A DNA stretch of 16,037 nt from CAZULF01 sp964621215 (lineage in GTDB: Bacteria > Pseudomonadota > Gammaproteobacteria > UBA1113). The stretch covers positions 1 to 16,037 of the forward strand of contig CAZULF010000046.1 of assembly GCA_964621215.1 (NCBI GenBank), in the 5' to 3' direction. Position numbers and translations under genes: made by a program. Within the stretch, counting starts at the first letter, position 1. Each line of letters starts with the position of its first letter. This document shows, piece after piece, positions 1-6,584 of this stretch. Under the pieces are notes generated by a model. The model made no database searches, was not told the origin of the DNA, and was given only the letters and a program-made list of their open reading frames with translations.

Positions 1-4
1 TCTG

Positions 5-80
5 GTCGTCCGGGGGCTGGTTCGCGTGATCGTTGTCCTGGCGATGCGTTTTGGATCCCGCGAACAAGCCGCGGGACGAC
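5..80. repeat. Composite palindromic repeat, copy 1 (REP-doublet-like)
   Basis: A 76-nt element made of two inverted hairpin units. The right unit (about 52-83) contains CCCGCG, then AACAAGC, then CGCGGG. The left unit (about 5-32) is a degenerate mirror of it. It aligns without gaps, in the same orientation, to 669-744, with 62 of 76 positions identical by my hand count. It lies immediately 3' of the minus-strand Smr gene, so it may act as a 3'-end hairpin for that transcript. I see no other gene in 1-93. Confidence 0.75.
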
Positions 81-93
81 GAAGTAGAAGGGA

Positions 94-636
94 TTAAAGT
101 TTTTTGATCAACACAATCACGGCACCTGTGCCACCTAAGGAAGAAGGCGCTGAGTGGAAAGCGACAACATCGTCACGGGTTTTAAGAAACGCCAATACGG
201 CATTTTTAATGAGAGGTTTATGTTGGGGTGCGGCACTGCCTTTGCCATGAACAATAAGTACGTACCGCGAAGACTCGGCACGTGCTAGATTAAAAAATTC
301 TTCTAATCGCAATAAAGCTTGGTCGAGATTATAACCATGCAAATCCAACTTGGCATCGATACTGACACGGCCAGCTTTTATATTTTGCCATTGTCGAGAA
401 GATAACCCAATTTGATAATAACTGAGTACAGTTTCAGCATCCACATCCATAGGTAATGATAATGTGGTTTTCAGAATAGCTTCAGGGCGTTGCGCTTGCT
501 TCCGTCGATAACCGGTATTGGTTTTCTCTAGCGCAGGAATGTTCGTAATTTTTCCAGTTGGCGTCAAAGGTTTCACTCCGCGCATAGCCTGGCGGAAAAG
601 ATCTTTATCATCATTTTTAGGTGGTTTGTCTGTCAT
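94..636 (-). CDS. Smr-domain endonuclease (SmrA/SmrB family)
   Basis: This 180-aa cytoplasmic protein has a C-terminal Smr domain (about 95-180) and a poorly conserved basic N-terminal half. Visible motifs are LDLHG with DLH at 98-100, the acidic/His motif needed for nuclease activity in active Smr proteins, and HGKG at 130-133. Length matches E. coli SmrA/SmrB (about 185 aa). In E. coli, smrB lies divergent to prmB-aroC, as here, and SmrB cleaves mRNA at collided ribosomes. That context favours SmrB. However, the sequence after HGKG (a poly-His/Lys-poor linker, then DDVVAFHSAP and a GG-G motif) also resembles SmrA, so I leave the symbol open. The start is the ATG at 634-636, with only a weak ribosome binding site. 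The gene sits between two copies of a 76-bp palindromic repeat. Confidence 0.85.
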   Translation of the reverse strand: MTDKPPKNDDKDLFRQAMRGVKPLTPTGKITNIPALEKTNTGYRRKQAQRPEAILKTTLSLPMDVDAETVLSYYQIGLSSRQWQNIKAGRVSIDAKLDLHGYNLDQALLRLEEFFNLARAESSRYVLIVHGKGSAAPQHKPLIKNAVLAFLKTRDDVVAFHSAPSSLGGTGAVIVLIKKL

Positions 637-668
637 TATATTGTGCTACTTGGTAAAATGTTTTTTTC

Positions 669-744
669 GTCGTCCCGCGGCTTGTTCGCGGGATCCATGT
701 CGTGTCGATACGTTCTGGATCCTGCGGACAAGCCGCAGGACAAC
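669..744. repeat. Composite palindromic repeat, copy 2
   Basis: Second 76-nt copy of the element at 5-80. Unit A (about 673-693) folds as TCCCGCG / CGCGGGA around a 7-nt loop. Unit B (720-740) folds as TCCTGCGG / CCGCAGGA around ACAAG. The units are in opposite orientation, as in REP doublets. Unit A is the exact reverse complement of the right unit of copy 1 over about 32 nt. The element fills the divergent gap between the Smr gene and prmB, so any promoters for the two genes lie in or beside it. Confidence 0.8.
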
Positions 745-768
745 AATGTTTGAACAAAGGCAAAAAAC

Positions 769-1698
769 ATGACAATCTCTTTTTCTCCCGAAACGACTAC
801 TGAATTATACACTATCCGCGATTTTATTCGTTGGGCGGCCAGCCAATTTGCGCAATATCCCTTATTTTATGGTCATGGTACTGACAATGCCTGGGATGAA
901 GCAATTGATTTAGTTTTGTTCACTTTGCATATAGATCTCGAACACTTTGACGAAGTACTCGATGCGCGTTTAACTCAGCAAGAGAAAGAGCAACTATGGA
1001 CCTTAATCCAACAACGTTGTGAAGAACGGGTACCTGTACCTTATTTGACCCATAGAGCGCGTTTTGCTGATCTGACCTTTTATATCGATGAACGAGCGTT
1101 AATTCCACGCTCCCCAGTGGCAGAATTAATTGAGCAAAAATTTTCCCCGTGGATAGCGGAAGAACAAATCACACGTGTGTTAGATTTATGTACGGGTAGT
1201 GGCTGCATTGCCATTGCCACAGCGCTGTATTTATCTCATCCTGGAGTTCAAATAGATGCGGTGGATATTTCCGCTGCTGCGCTGAATGTAGCTGAAACCA
1301 ACGTTGAACGGTTTCATTTGCATGATCAGGTTAACTTAATTCAATCGGATTTATTTGCCGAGTTACAAGGTAAGCGTTACGATGTCATTATTAGCAATCC
1401 ACCGTATGTTGATGCCGCTGAAATGGCAGCTTTACCTGATGAATACCGACATGAACCCAAGTTAGCCTTGGCGGCTGGTAAGAACGGTTTAGACATCGTG
1501 CATCGCATCTTAGATGAAGCTGCGAATTATTTAACGGAACACGGCATTTTAATTGTTGAAGTAGGCGCAAGCGCTGAAGCGTTAATTGAAAGCTATCCAA
1601 ACTTACCTTTTGTATGGCTTGAATTTGAACGCGGTGGAGAGGGGATTTTCTTATTGCATCAAAGTGATTTAATCGGAAAAAAGAATTCAACCTCGTGA
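769..1698 (+). CDS. prmB: 50S ribosomal protein uL3 N5-glutamine methyltransferase PrmB
   Basis: PrmB transfers a methyl group from S-adenosylmethionine to the amide nitrogen of a glutamine in ribosomal protein uL3. The 309-aa protein has an N-terminal helical substrate-recognition part (about 1-120) and a Rossmann methyltransferase domain. The SAM-binding motif DLCTGSGCIA is at 139-148 and the catalytic NPPY at 210-213, the signature of glutamine N5-methyltransferases. E. coli PrmB is close in length (310 aa). PrmC, the release-factor paralogue, is the alternative, but adjacency to aroC and to a divergent Smr gene matches the E. coli prmB locus. The start is the ATG at 769, with AGG about 8 nt upstream. 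The last few codons and the stop lie inside a palindromic element (1684-1806), so the C-terminal residues are probably recently altered. Confidence 0.93.
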   Translation: MTISFSPETTTELYTIRDFIRWAASQFAQYPLFYGHGTDNAWDEAIDLVLFTLHIDLEHFDEVLDARLTQQEKEQLWTLIQQRCEERVPVPYLTHRARFADLTFYIDERALIPRSPVAELIEQKFSPWIAEEQITRVLDLCTGSGCIAIATALYLSHPGVQIDAVDISAAALNVAETNVERFHLHDQVNLIQSDLFAELQGKRYDVIISNPPYVDAAEMAALPDEYRHEPKLALAAGKNGLDIVHRILDEAANYLTEHGILIVEVGASAEALIESYPNLPFVWLEFERGGEGIFLLHQSDLIGKKNSTS

Positions 1699-1806
1699 CA
1701 TGAATGCCTTTGTGAAGCGTGCGCGGCAGGGATGCCGCGCTCGAGCCTACAGGGATGTATTTACGGCGTCTTCACGAAGGTCTTTTATGTCCACGAGGTT
1801 GCAATT
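1684..1806. repeat. Large imperfect palindrome (MITE-like) at the prmB 3' end
   Basis: The outer arms at 1684-1718 and 1770-1806 are near-complementary, with small bulges. CAACCTCGTGACAT at 1688-1701 faces ATGTCCACGAGGTTG at 1787-1801, and CCTTTGTGAAG faces CTTCACGAAGG. An inner perfect hairpin lies at 1721-1740 (8-bp stem GCGCGGCA / TGCCGCGC, loop GGGA). The prmB stop codon (1696-1698) lies within the left arm. The element encodes nothing I recognise and fills most of the prmB-aroC gap. It could also work as an mRNA 3' stabiliser or attenuator. Confidence 0.7.
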
Positions 1807-1828
1807 CCTTAAGTGAAGAGGGCAATCA

Positions 1829-2899
1829 ATGGCAGGTAACAGCATCGGACAATTATTTCAAGTGACGACCTTTGGTGAAAGCCATGGCCCCGCTTTAGGT
1901 GCGATTATCGACGGTTGTCCGCCAGGCTTAACATTAACCGAACAAGATATTCAAATCGAATTAGAACGCCGCAAAACCGGTACTTCACCCTTTACTTCGC
2001 AAAGACAAGAACCGGATCAAGTGAAGATTTTATCTGGCGTATTTGAAGGTAAAACCACAGGCACACCGATTGGTTTACTGATCGAAAATGCAGATCACAA
2101 ACCCAAAGATTATCAAGCGATTCGCGATCAATTTCGACCTGGACATGCCGATTTCACTTATCATCACAAATATTCTATTCGCGATTATCGAGGTGGTGGC
2201 CGTGCTTCTGCGCGTGAAACGGTCATGCGTGTTGCCGCAGGTGCCATCGCCAAAAAATATTTACGTGAGCATTTACAAATAGATGTGCGTGCGTGTTTAC
2301 AACAAATGGGTGCAATCAAAATGGAACAACAAGATTGGTCTGTCGTTAATCAAAATCCTTTTTTTGCATCCGACCTCAAAAAAATTGTGGAATTAGAATC
2401 TTACATACAACTACTGCGTAAAGAAGGCGACTCGATTGGTGCATTAATTTATATCGAAGCACTAAATGTCCCTATTGGATTAGGAGAGCCGGTGTTTGAT
2501 AAATTGAATGCGGATATCGCCCATGCGTTGATGAGCATTAATGCCGTTAAAGGAGTAGAAATTGGCGATGGTTTTTCTTGCGTTACTCAAAGAGGCTCAC
2601 AACATCGTGATGAAATGACGCCAGATGGATTTGTGAGTAATCATGCCGGTGGGATTTTAGGCGGTATTTCTAGTGGTCAAACCATTACAGCTAAGATTGC
2701 TTTAAAGCCCACTCCTAGCATTTTGACAGCAGGACAATCAATTAATGAAGCGAGCGAGTCCGTTGAGGTAGTGACCAAAGGCCGCCATGATCCGTGTGTT
2801 GGTATTCGTGCTGTACCCATTGCTGAAGCGATGTTAGCATTAGTGTTGATGGATCATGTGTTGCGGTTTCGTGCGCAGTGCAATGTATTATATAAATAA
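1829..2899 (+). CDS. aroC: Chorismate synthase
   Basis: AroC catalyses the last step of the shikimate pathway: it converts 5-enolpyruvylshikimate-3-phosphate to chorismate, using reduced FMN, in the cytoplasm. Chorismate feeds aromatic amino acid, folate and ubiquinone synthesis. The 356-aa product is close to E. coli AroC (361 aa). Family motifs are all visible: GESHG at 16-20 with the catalytic His19, RPGHAD with His106, the Arg-rich stretch RGGGRASARETVMR at 121-134, NHAGGILGGISSG at 271-283 and RHDPCVGIRAVP at 319-330. The start is the ATG at 1829, behind a purine-rich GAAGAGGG. It follows prmB in the same direction, as in E. coli, though a palindromic element now separates the two. Confidence 0.97.
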   Translation: MAGNSIGQLFQVTTFGESHGPALGAIIDGCPPGLTLTEQDIQIELERRKTGTSPFTSQRQEPDQVKILSGVFEGKTTGTPIGLLIENADHKPKDYQAIRDQFRPGHADFTYHHKYSIRDYRGGGRASARETVMRVAAGAIAKKYLREHLQIDVRACLQQMGAIKMEQQDWSVVNQNPFFASDLKKIVELESYIQLLRKEGDSIGALIYIEALNVPIGLGEPVFDKLNADIAHALMSINAVKGVEIGDGFSCVTQRGSQHRDEMTPDGFVSNHAGGILGGISSGQTITAKIALKPTPSILTAGQSINEASESVEVVTKGRHDPCVGIRAVPIAEAMLALVLMDHVLRFRAQCNVLYK

Positions 2900-2900
2900 T

Positions 2901-2934
2901 GTAGCCTGGATGCAGCGAAGCGGAATCCAGGGTC
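2901..2934 (+). repeat. Solo half of the GTAGCCTGGATG repeat
   Basis: A single 34-nt copy starting GTAGCCTGGATGCAGCGAAG lies in the aroC-asd gap. It matches one arm of the inverted dyads at 12073 and 14074 but carries C at the variable position (GATGCAGCG against GATGGAGCG and GATGTAGCG). No mirrored partner is present. Similar short repeats are widespread between genes in gammaproteobacteria. Confidence 0.75.
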
Positions 2935-2952
2935 AATTACAAGGGAGAAAAA

Positions 2953-3984
2953 ATGCAACCAATTAATATAGCCATATTAGGCGCAACCGGTGTTGTCGGT
3001 GAAACAGCAATGGAAATTTTAGCTGAACGTAAATTTCCAGTAAAAAAATTATTTCCACTTGCGAGCAAGCGTTCGCAAGGTGCGACGGTAATGTTTAATA
3101 ACAAACCTTATTTAGTGGAAAATGTTGCCGATTTTGATTTTAGTCAAGTTGAAGTTGCTATTTTTTCTGCCGGTGCAAGCGTATCAGAACTATATGCACC
3201 TAAAGCGGCAGCAGCAGGCTGTATTGTGATCGATAATACCTCACAGTTTCGTGGCGATGAAGATATTCCCTTAATTGTGCCAGAAGTGAATCCACACGCA
3301 TTAGCGCAATATAAAAAACGTAACATCATCGCTAATCCTAATTGCAGCACCATACAAATGGTGGTTGCACTTAAACCCATTTACGATGCCGTGGGAATTA
3401 CCCGCATCAATTTCGCCAGTTATCAATCCGTTTCTGGTGCGGGTAAAGAAGGGATAGAAGAACTGGCCGAGCAAACAGCCTCTTTACTAAGCGGTCGTAG
3501 TTTGCGACCTTCAACTTTTCCATTACAAATTGCTTTTAATGTCATTCCACATATTGATGTGTTTGAAGATAATGGTTATACCAAAGAAGAAATGAAAGTA
3601 GTGCGTGAAACTCGTAAAATTTTGAGTGACGAAAATATTATGATTAATCCGACAGCTGTGCGTGTGCCAGTTTTTTTTGGTCATGCTGAAGCTGTGCATA
3701 TTGAAACGCGGGATAAAATCACGGTTGAGCAAGCACGTGAATTATTGAAAAAAGCTCCGGGTGTGACAGTTGTCGATGATCGCGTTGCTAAAGGCTATCC
3801 CACACCAGTGACACATGCAGTGCAAAAAAATGATGTGTTTGTTGGGCGCTTGCGTGAAGATATTTCACATCCACGAGGTTTAGATATGTGGATTGTTTCA
3901 GATAATGTGCGAAAAGGTGCAGCATTGAATGCAGTACAGATTGCGGAATTGTTGTTAGAAAAAGGATATATTGGTCATGACTGA
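2953..3984 (+). CDS. asd: Aspartate-semialdehyde dehydrogenase
   Basis: Asd reduces aspartyl-4-phosphate to aspartate-4-semialdehyde with NADPH. This is the branch-point step for lysine/diaminopimelate, threonine and methionine, and it supplies the pathway that uses DapD, encoded further along in this window. The 343-aa protein has the N-terminal dinucleotide-binding motif GATGVVGE at 10-17. The catalytic cysteine is Cys131 in NPNCSTIQ (128-135). The SVSGAGKEG stretch and the GHAEAVHIET segment of the substrate-binding domain are also present. Length fits the bacterial family. GGGAG lies 8 nt before the ATG, so the start is secure. The 3' end overlaps the next small ORF by 8 bp, which suggests translational coupling. 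Confidence 0.95.
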   Translation: MQPINIAILGATGVVGETAMEILAERKFPVKKLFPLASKRSQGATVMFNNKPYLVENVADFDFSQVEVAIFSAGASVSELYAPKAAAAGCIVIDNTSQFRGDEDIPLIVPEVNPHALAQYKKRNIIANPNCSTIQMVVALKPIYDAVGITRINFASYQSVSGAGKEGIEELAEQTASLLSGRSLRPSTFPLQIAFNVIPHIDVFEDNGYTKEEMKVVRETRKILSDENIMINPTAVRVPVFFGHAEAVHIETRDKITVEQARELLKKAPGVTVVDDRVAKGYPTPVTHAVQKNDVFVGRLREDISHPRGLDMWIVSDNVRKGAALNAVQIAELLLEKGYIGHD

Positions 3985-4411
3985 TTTACCTGTTCCATTA
4001 TCCGCTGAACCTATTAAAAAAGGACAGCCCATATCGTTGACGGACGTGTTACCTACTTTTTCTAGCACTGAAATACCACCGGTCTATATTGAAAATACCC
4101 GTTTTGATGCGCGATGCTTTGAATACGCACAACCATTAACACATTTGGGTAAAGCAGGATTTATCGTCGATTATGGCTATCGGTTAGGGTATTTTCCGAG
4201 TACATGGCAAGGTCAACCCAATCGCAGTTTAACCTTCCAAGATTTACAACATTTATTTGAAATAGCAAAATCACGCTTGCGCAATATCAAGGATTTTAAT
4301 CACTCGCAATTGGGACGCTGGAGCCTTAATTGGCGTATCGATGGCAATAATGCCGAGCTGATTGCGATGGTGAAAAAAATCTGGCTCGGCATGAGGAGAC
4401 CGCCCTGTTAG
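3977..4411 (+). CDS. Small uncharacterised protein overlapping asd
   Basis: I do not recognise this 144-aa protein. It starts at an ATG inside the asd stop region (8-bp overlap); an in-frame TTG lies two codons earlier. The N-terminal 25 residues are polar and Pro-rich. The middle (about 35-125) is compact and aromatic-rich, with FDARCFEYAQ, VDYGYRLGYFPSTWQG and WSLNWRIDG, and looks like a folded cytoplasmic domain. There is no signal peptide or membrane segment. The C-terminus (KIWLGMRRPPC) is odd. A run of seven A at 4373-4379 precedes it, and adding one A would give a smoother ending, KKNLARHEETALLENVY, stopping at 4423-4425. The end may therefore be frameshifted. Codon usage looks like its neighbours and asd coupling suggests it is expressed. 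Confidence 0.6.
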   Translation: MTDLPVPLSAEPIKKGQPISLTDVLPTFSSTEIPPVYIENTRFDARCFEYAQPLTHLGKAGFIVDYGYRLGYFPSTWQGQPNRSLTFQDLQHLFEIAKSRLRNIKDFNHSQLGRWSLNWRIDGNNAELIAMVKKIWLGMRRPPC

Positions 4412-4421
4412 AAAATGTATA

Positions 4422-4754
4422 TTAAGCATTATAATATCGCTTATCGGTACAATTTAAAGAATCATTAGCAGCATTTTGTGATGTTATATGCGCATTGATT
4501 AATAGTGTAGAAATGCCATGATTTACTGTTAATGTTTTAATTAGTGAGTCAAAGCCATCACAATCGGAGCCAGGATTATCAGATAAATTGAGAGCATTCA
4601 AGCTTCTGTTACGCAATAAAGCGAGCGCTATTTCAATAAACTCATAATGACCCATCCCGGTATTTTTTAGCGATAAAACCGTTACTTGACAATTTGAATC
4701 CATCAATAATCGAGAAATTTCATTACTAATATTTGTAAACCTGCTACGGTAATA
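4422..4754 (-). pseudogene. Leucine-rich-repeat protein remnant
   Basis: On the minus strand an open frame from 4754 down to a TAA at 4422-4424 encodes about 110 residues. The first ATG (4704-4706) gives 94 aa. The segments VTVLSLKNTGMG and SLNALNLSDNPGS follow the LxxLxLxxNxx pattern of ribonuclease-inhibitor-type leucine-rich repeats. Repeat-like sequence also continues upstream of that ATG (NEISRLLMDSNCQ), so the ATG is not a natural start. The frame is stopped at both ends and covers only about two repeats, so I read it as a decayed fragment of a larger LRR protein of the kind common among Legionellales effectors. A short expressed protein is possible but less likely. Confidence 0.55.
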
Positions 4755-4793
4755 TTATTAAAAGCACATCAACGTTCTTAGCAGAAGAAGACC

Positions 4794-4808
4794 GCGGACA
4801 AGCCGCAG
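4794..4808 (+). repeat. Truncated copy of the REP-like unit
   Basis: GCGGACAAGCCGCAG matches the core of unit B at 724-738. It folds as a short GCGG / CCGC hairpin and is followed by TTTT. It may serve as a weak terminator on the plus strand. Confidence 0.5.
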
Positions 4809-4846
4809 TTTTAAGATTCTGTTCTCACGAAAACTTTTTTCAACTC

Positions 4847-4879
4847 GTTAACTATTCCTTAATGTTTACGCAGTATAAT
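4847..4879 (+). promoter_or_regulatory. Candidate PmrA-box promoter of the kinase gene
   Basis: Two direct half-sites, GTTAACTAT (4847-4855) and CTTAATGTT (4858-4866), are separated by 2 nt. This gives the 11-bp start-to-start spacing of the Legionella PmrA consensus cTTAATatT-N2-cTTAATatT. Seven nucleotides later comes a perfect TATAAT (4874-4879), and no good sigma-70 -35 box lies at 16-18 bp. This layout suggests an activator-dependent promoter. The kinase ATG is 40 nt beyond the -10 box. PmrA control is inference from motif similarity. Confidence 0.45.
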
Positions 4880-4919
4880 TACTTTTTTACTAAAAGCACA
4901 TCACAAGAGAAACATAAAT

Positions 4920-6584
4920 ATGCTTGAGCCCATATTGATTGATTTAGAACAATTACTTCAACCCTCCCACGAAACTCCGGATTTGGAAAAACAAAGCCAG
5001 CTTTTTTTATTGCAGACATTATTGACTGCCGATAAGGTTGAGAAATGCCAGGTTCATAAGAAAGTTATTACCGAGCCTAGCAAGGAAGATGGTAAAAAAA
5101 ATGAAAGTGTTCATTATTCAATTGAAAAAGTTCTCTATGGAAGAGAAGGGAAACACGAACGTTATAAAAGTGAAAGTATAAGAAAGCATGCGCTAGAAAG
5201 TAAGACTAAAAATAGAATCATTTTTAGTCTTAAAAAAATTGATGAAAACATTAAGCAAAAGTTTGCGACAAATTTCCCCGGAATCACATTTCCTGATGCG
5301 GTTAAGTTATCTAAATCTTTAGCGTTTTTACCGACCAAAAATCGTGAAGGTTCAGCTGTTGCGAACAAAAAGCATTATGTAGTCGTTGATGAGCAGGTTT
5401 TAGGAAAGGGTGAGCAAGGTAAAATTAATAAAGTACTAGGGGTCGTGACCATCGATCATGATAGTTCTATCTCTCTTCAGCAAACAGATGACTATATATT
5501 AAAAACGATCAAACCTGTTGCAAAAAAACCAAAATTAGCTACAAAAATACAAAAACAAGAAGCCGAAAAGAAGAAGCGGAAAATGTTGTATTATGCTTTG
5601 CGAGAACCCTATGCAGTTGATAAGACAGACTTTGCCGATTCAGAAACTCAATGGCTAGCACATGTAAATAAAAAAATTCCTGAAGCTGTAGAATCAGAAA
5701 TCACGGAGCCACAAAAAGAATTTTTTCAAGTAAGAGTGGATACGCTAGCCAGATCGACTAAAGTGCGGCATTTAGAAAAGTTTGTTTCTGGTGAATCAGT
5801 GGAAAGTCTATTATTAGAAAATAAAATAGCCAATTGCACCAATAAAGAAAAACTAACTAGTTTAAAAAGTTTGGCCCAAGATTTACAAAAGCGGTTCCAT
5901 AATCACAACATTATTCACCATGATTTACATACTAATAATTTATTAATGGATAAAAATAAAAATATTTCCATTGTTGATAAAGGTTTATTTCGTGAAGCAG
6001 GGGAGCAATCGGTAGAGTGTAATTGTGCTCCTGGCGCTGCTCCGCCTGAGTTGATCCTATCATGGAGGACTAAAAGTACAAATACAGTGAATAAAACCAT
6101 AGATGTGTATAGTTTTGGTGTGATAGCAACACAATTTTTTTATGAAAATAAATTTCCATTGCAGCAATATTATTATCTCAATGCTTCTATTCCTAATCTT
6201 TCTAGAGCTGAGTTTGTTCAGATTAATGGTTCCTCCGAGCCGACGCAAGCAGAACATTATATCAATAACTTTTTACTTTCGTTGTTGAAACCCGATCCAA
6301 CCAAGCGTCTCCAAGATGCAACGGCAATTATAACCGCTATTGAAAAATTGGAAGCAGATTTGCTAGCATTAGAGGTAAAGCCAACAAATTTAGCTAGCAG
6401 CGCTGGATCTGAACTTGATTTTTCTAGTGCGCAAGCATCACCACTGCCAGTATCCTCTTCGCCAGAGCTAAATACATCTTTACTTCGTAATAGCATATTT
6501 TCGATACCGCCTGATATTTTTCATGATCAGGAAATCGGCGATGAACAGAATGGAGGCTACACTACATCCGCAGCAATTCGTTAA
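4920..6584 (+). CDS. Eukaryotic-like Ser/Thr protein kinase, candidate secreted effector
   Basis: This 554-aa protein has a kinase fold in its middle. The glycine loop LGKGEQGKI is at 161-169 and the ATP-binding Lys195 lies in ILKTIK. The catalytic loop HHDLHTNN is at 333-340 (Asp335, Asn340), in place of HRD. The metal motif DKG at 353-355 replaces DFG. PPE at 375-377 stands for APE. DVYSFG is at 395-400, and Arg463 (PTKRLQ) closes the C-lobe. All catalytic residues are kept, so activity is likely. Residues 1-150 are Lys/Glu-rich and unrecognised. The last 60 or so are Ser/Pro/acidic and unstructured, ending DQEIGDEQNGG then a small-residue tail, compatible with a Dot/Icm C-terminal signal. 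There is no membrane segment or PASTA repeat, unlike housekeeping PknB-type kinases. AT- and Lys-rich composition differs from flanking genes, suggesting acquisition. The effector role is inference. Confidence 0.82.
   Translation: MLEPILIDLEQLLQPSHETPDLEKQSQLFLLQTLLTADKVEKCQVHKKVITEPSKEDGKKNESVHYSIEKVLYGREGKHERYKSESIRKHALESKTKNRIIFSLKKIDENIKQKFATNFPGITFPDAVKLSKSLAFLPTKNREGSAVANKKHYVVVDEQVLGKGEQGKINKVLGVVTIDHDSSISLQQTDDYILKTIKPVAKKPKLATKIQKQEAEKKKRKMLYYALREPYAVDKTDFADSETQWLAHVNKKIPEAVESEITEPQKEFFQVRVDTLARSTKVRHLEKFVSGESVESLLLENKIANCTNKEKLTSLKSLAQDLQKRFHNHNIIHHDLHTNNLLMDKNKNISIVDKGLFREAGEQSVECNCAPGAAPPELILSWRTKSTNTVNKTIDVYSFGVIATQFFYENKFPLQQYYYLNASIPNLSRAEFVQINGSSEPTQAEHYINNFLLSLLKPDPTKRLQDATAIITAIEKLEADLLALEVKPTNLASSAGSELDFSSAQASPLPVSSSPELNTSLLRNSIFSIPPDIFHDQEIGDEQNGGYTTSAAIR

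Larger units (their letters stand above)
4759..4903. repeat. 13-bp direct repeats flanking a 119-bp spacer
   Basis: TAAAAGCACATCA occurs at 4759-4771 and again at 4891-4903. Between them lie a partial palindromic repeat and the candidate kinase promoter. The pair borders the junction between the LRR remnant and the kinase gene. It could be an insertion footprint or a leftover of local duplication; no transposase or terminal inverted repeats are visible. Confidence 0.5.

Noticed and set aside
1..744. CRISPR-like array or insertion sequence around the Smr gene
   Set aside because: There are only two 76-bp copies with no regular short spacers, and no transposase or target duplication.
518..772. 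84-codon plus-strand frame across the Smr start and the repeat
   Set aside because: It crosses the palindromic repeat and is antisense to the Smr N-terminus; the product has no recognisable feature.
3971..3976. TTG start two codons before the ATG of the small ORF after asd
   Set aside because: The ATG at 3977 is a better start and gives the common short stop/start overlap; nothing favours the TTG.
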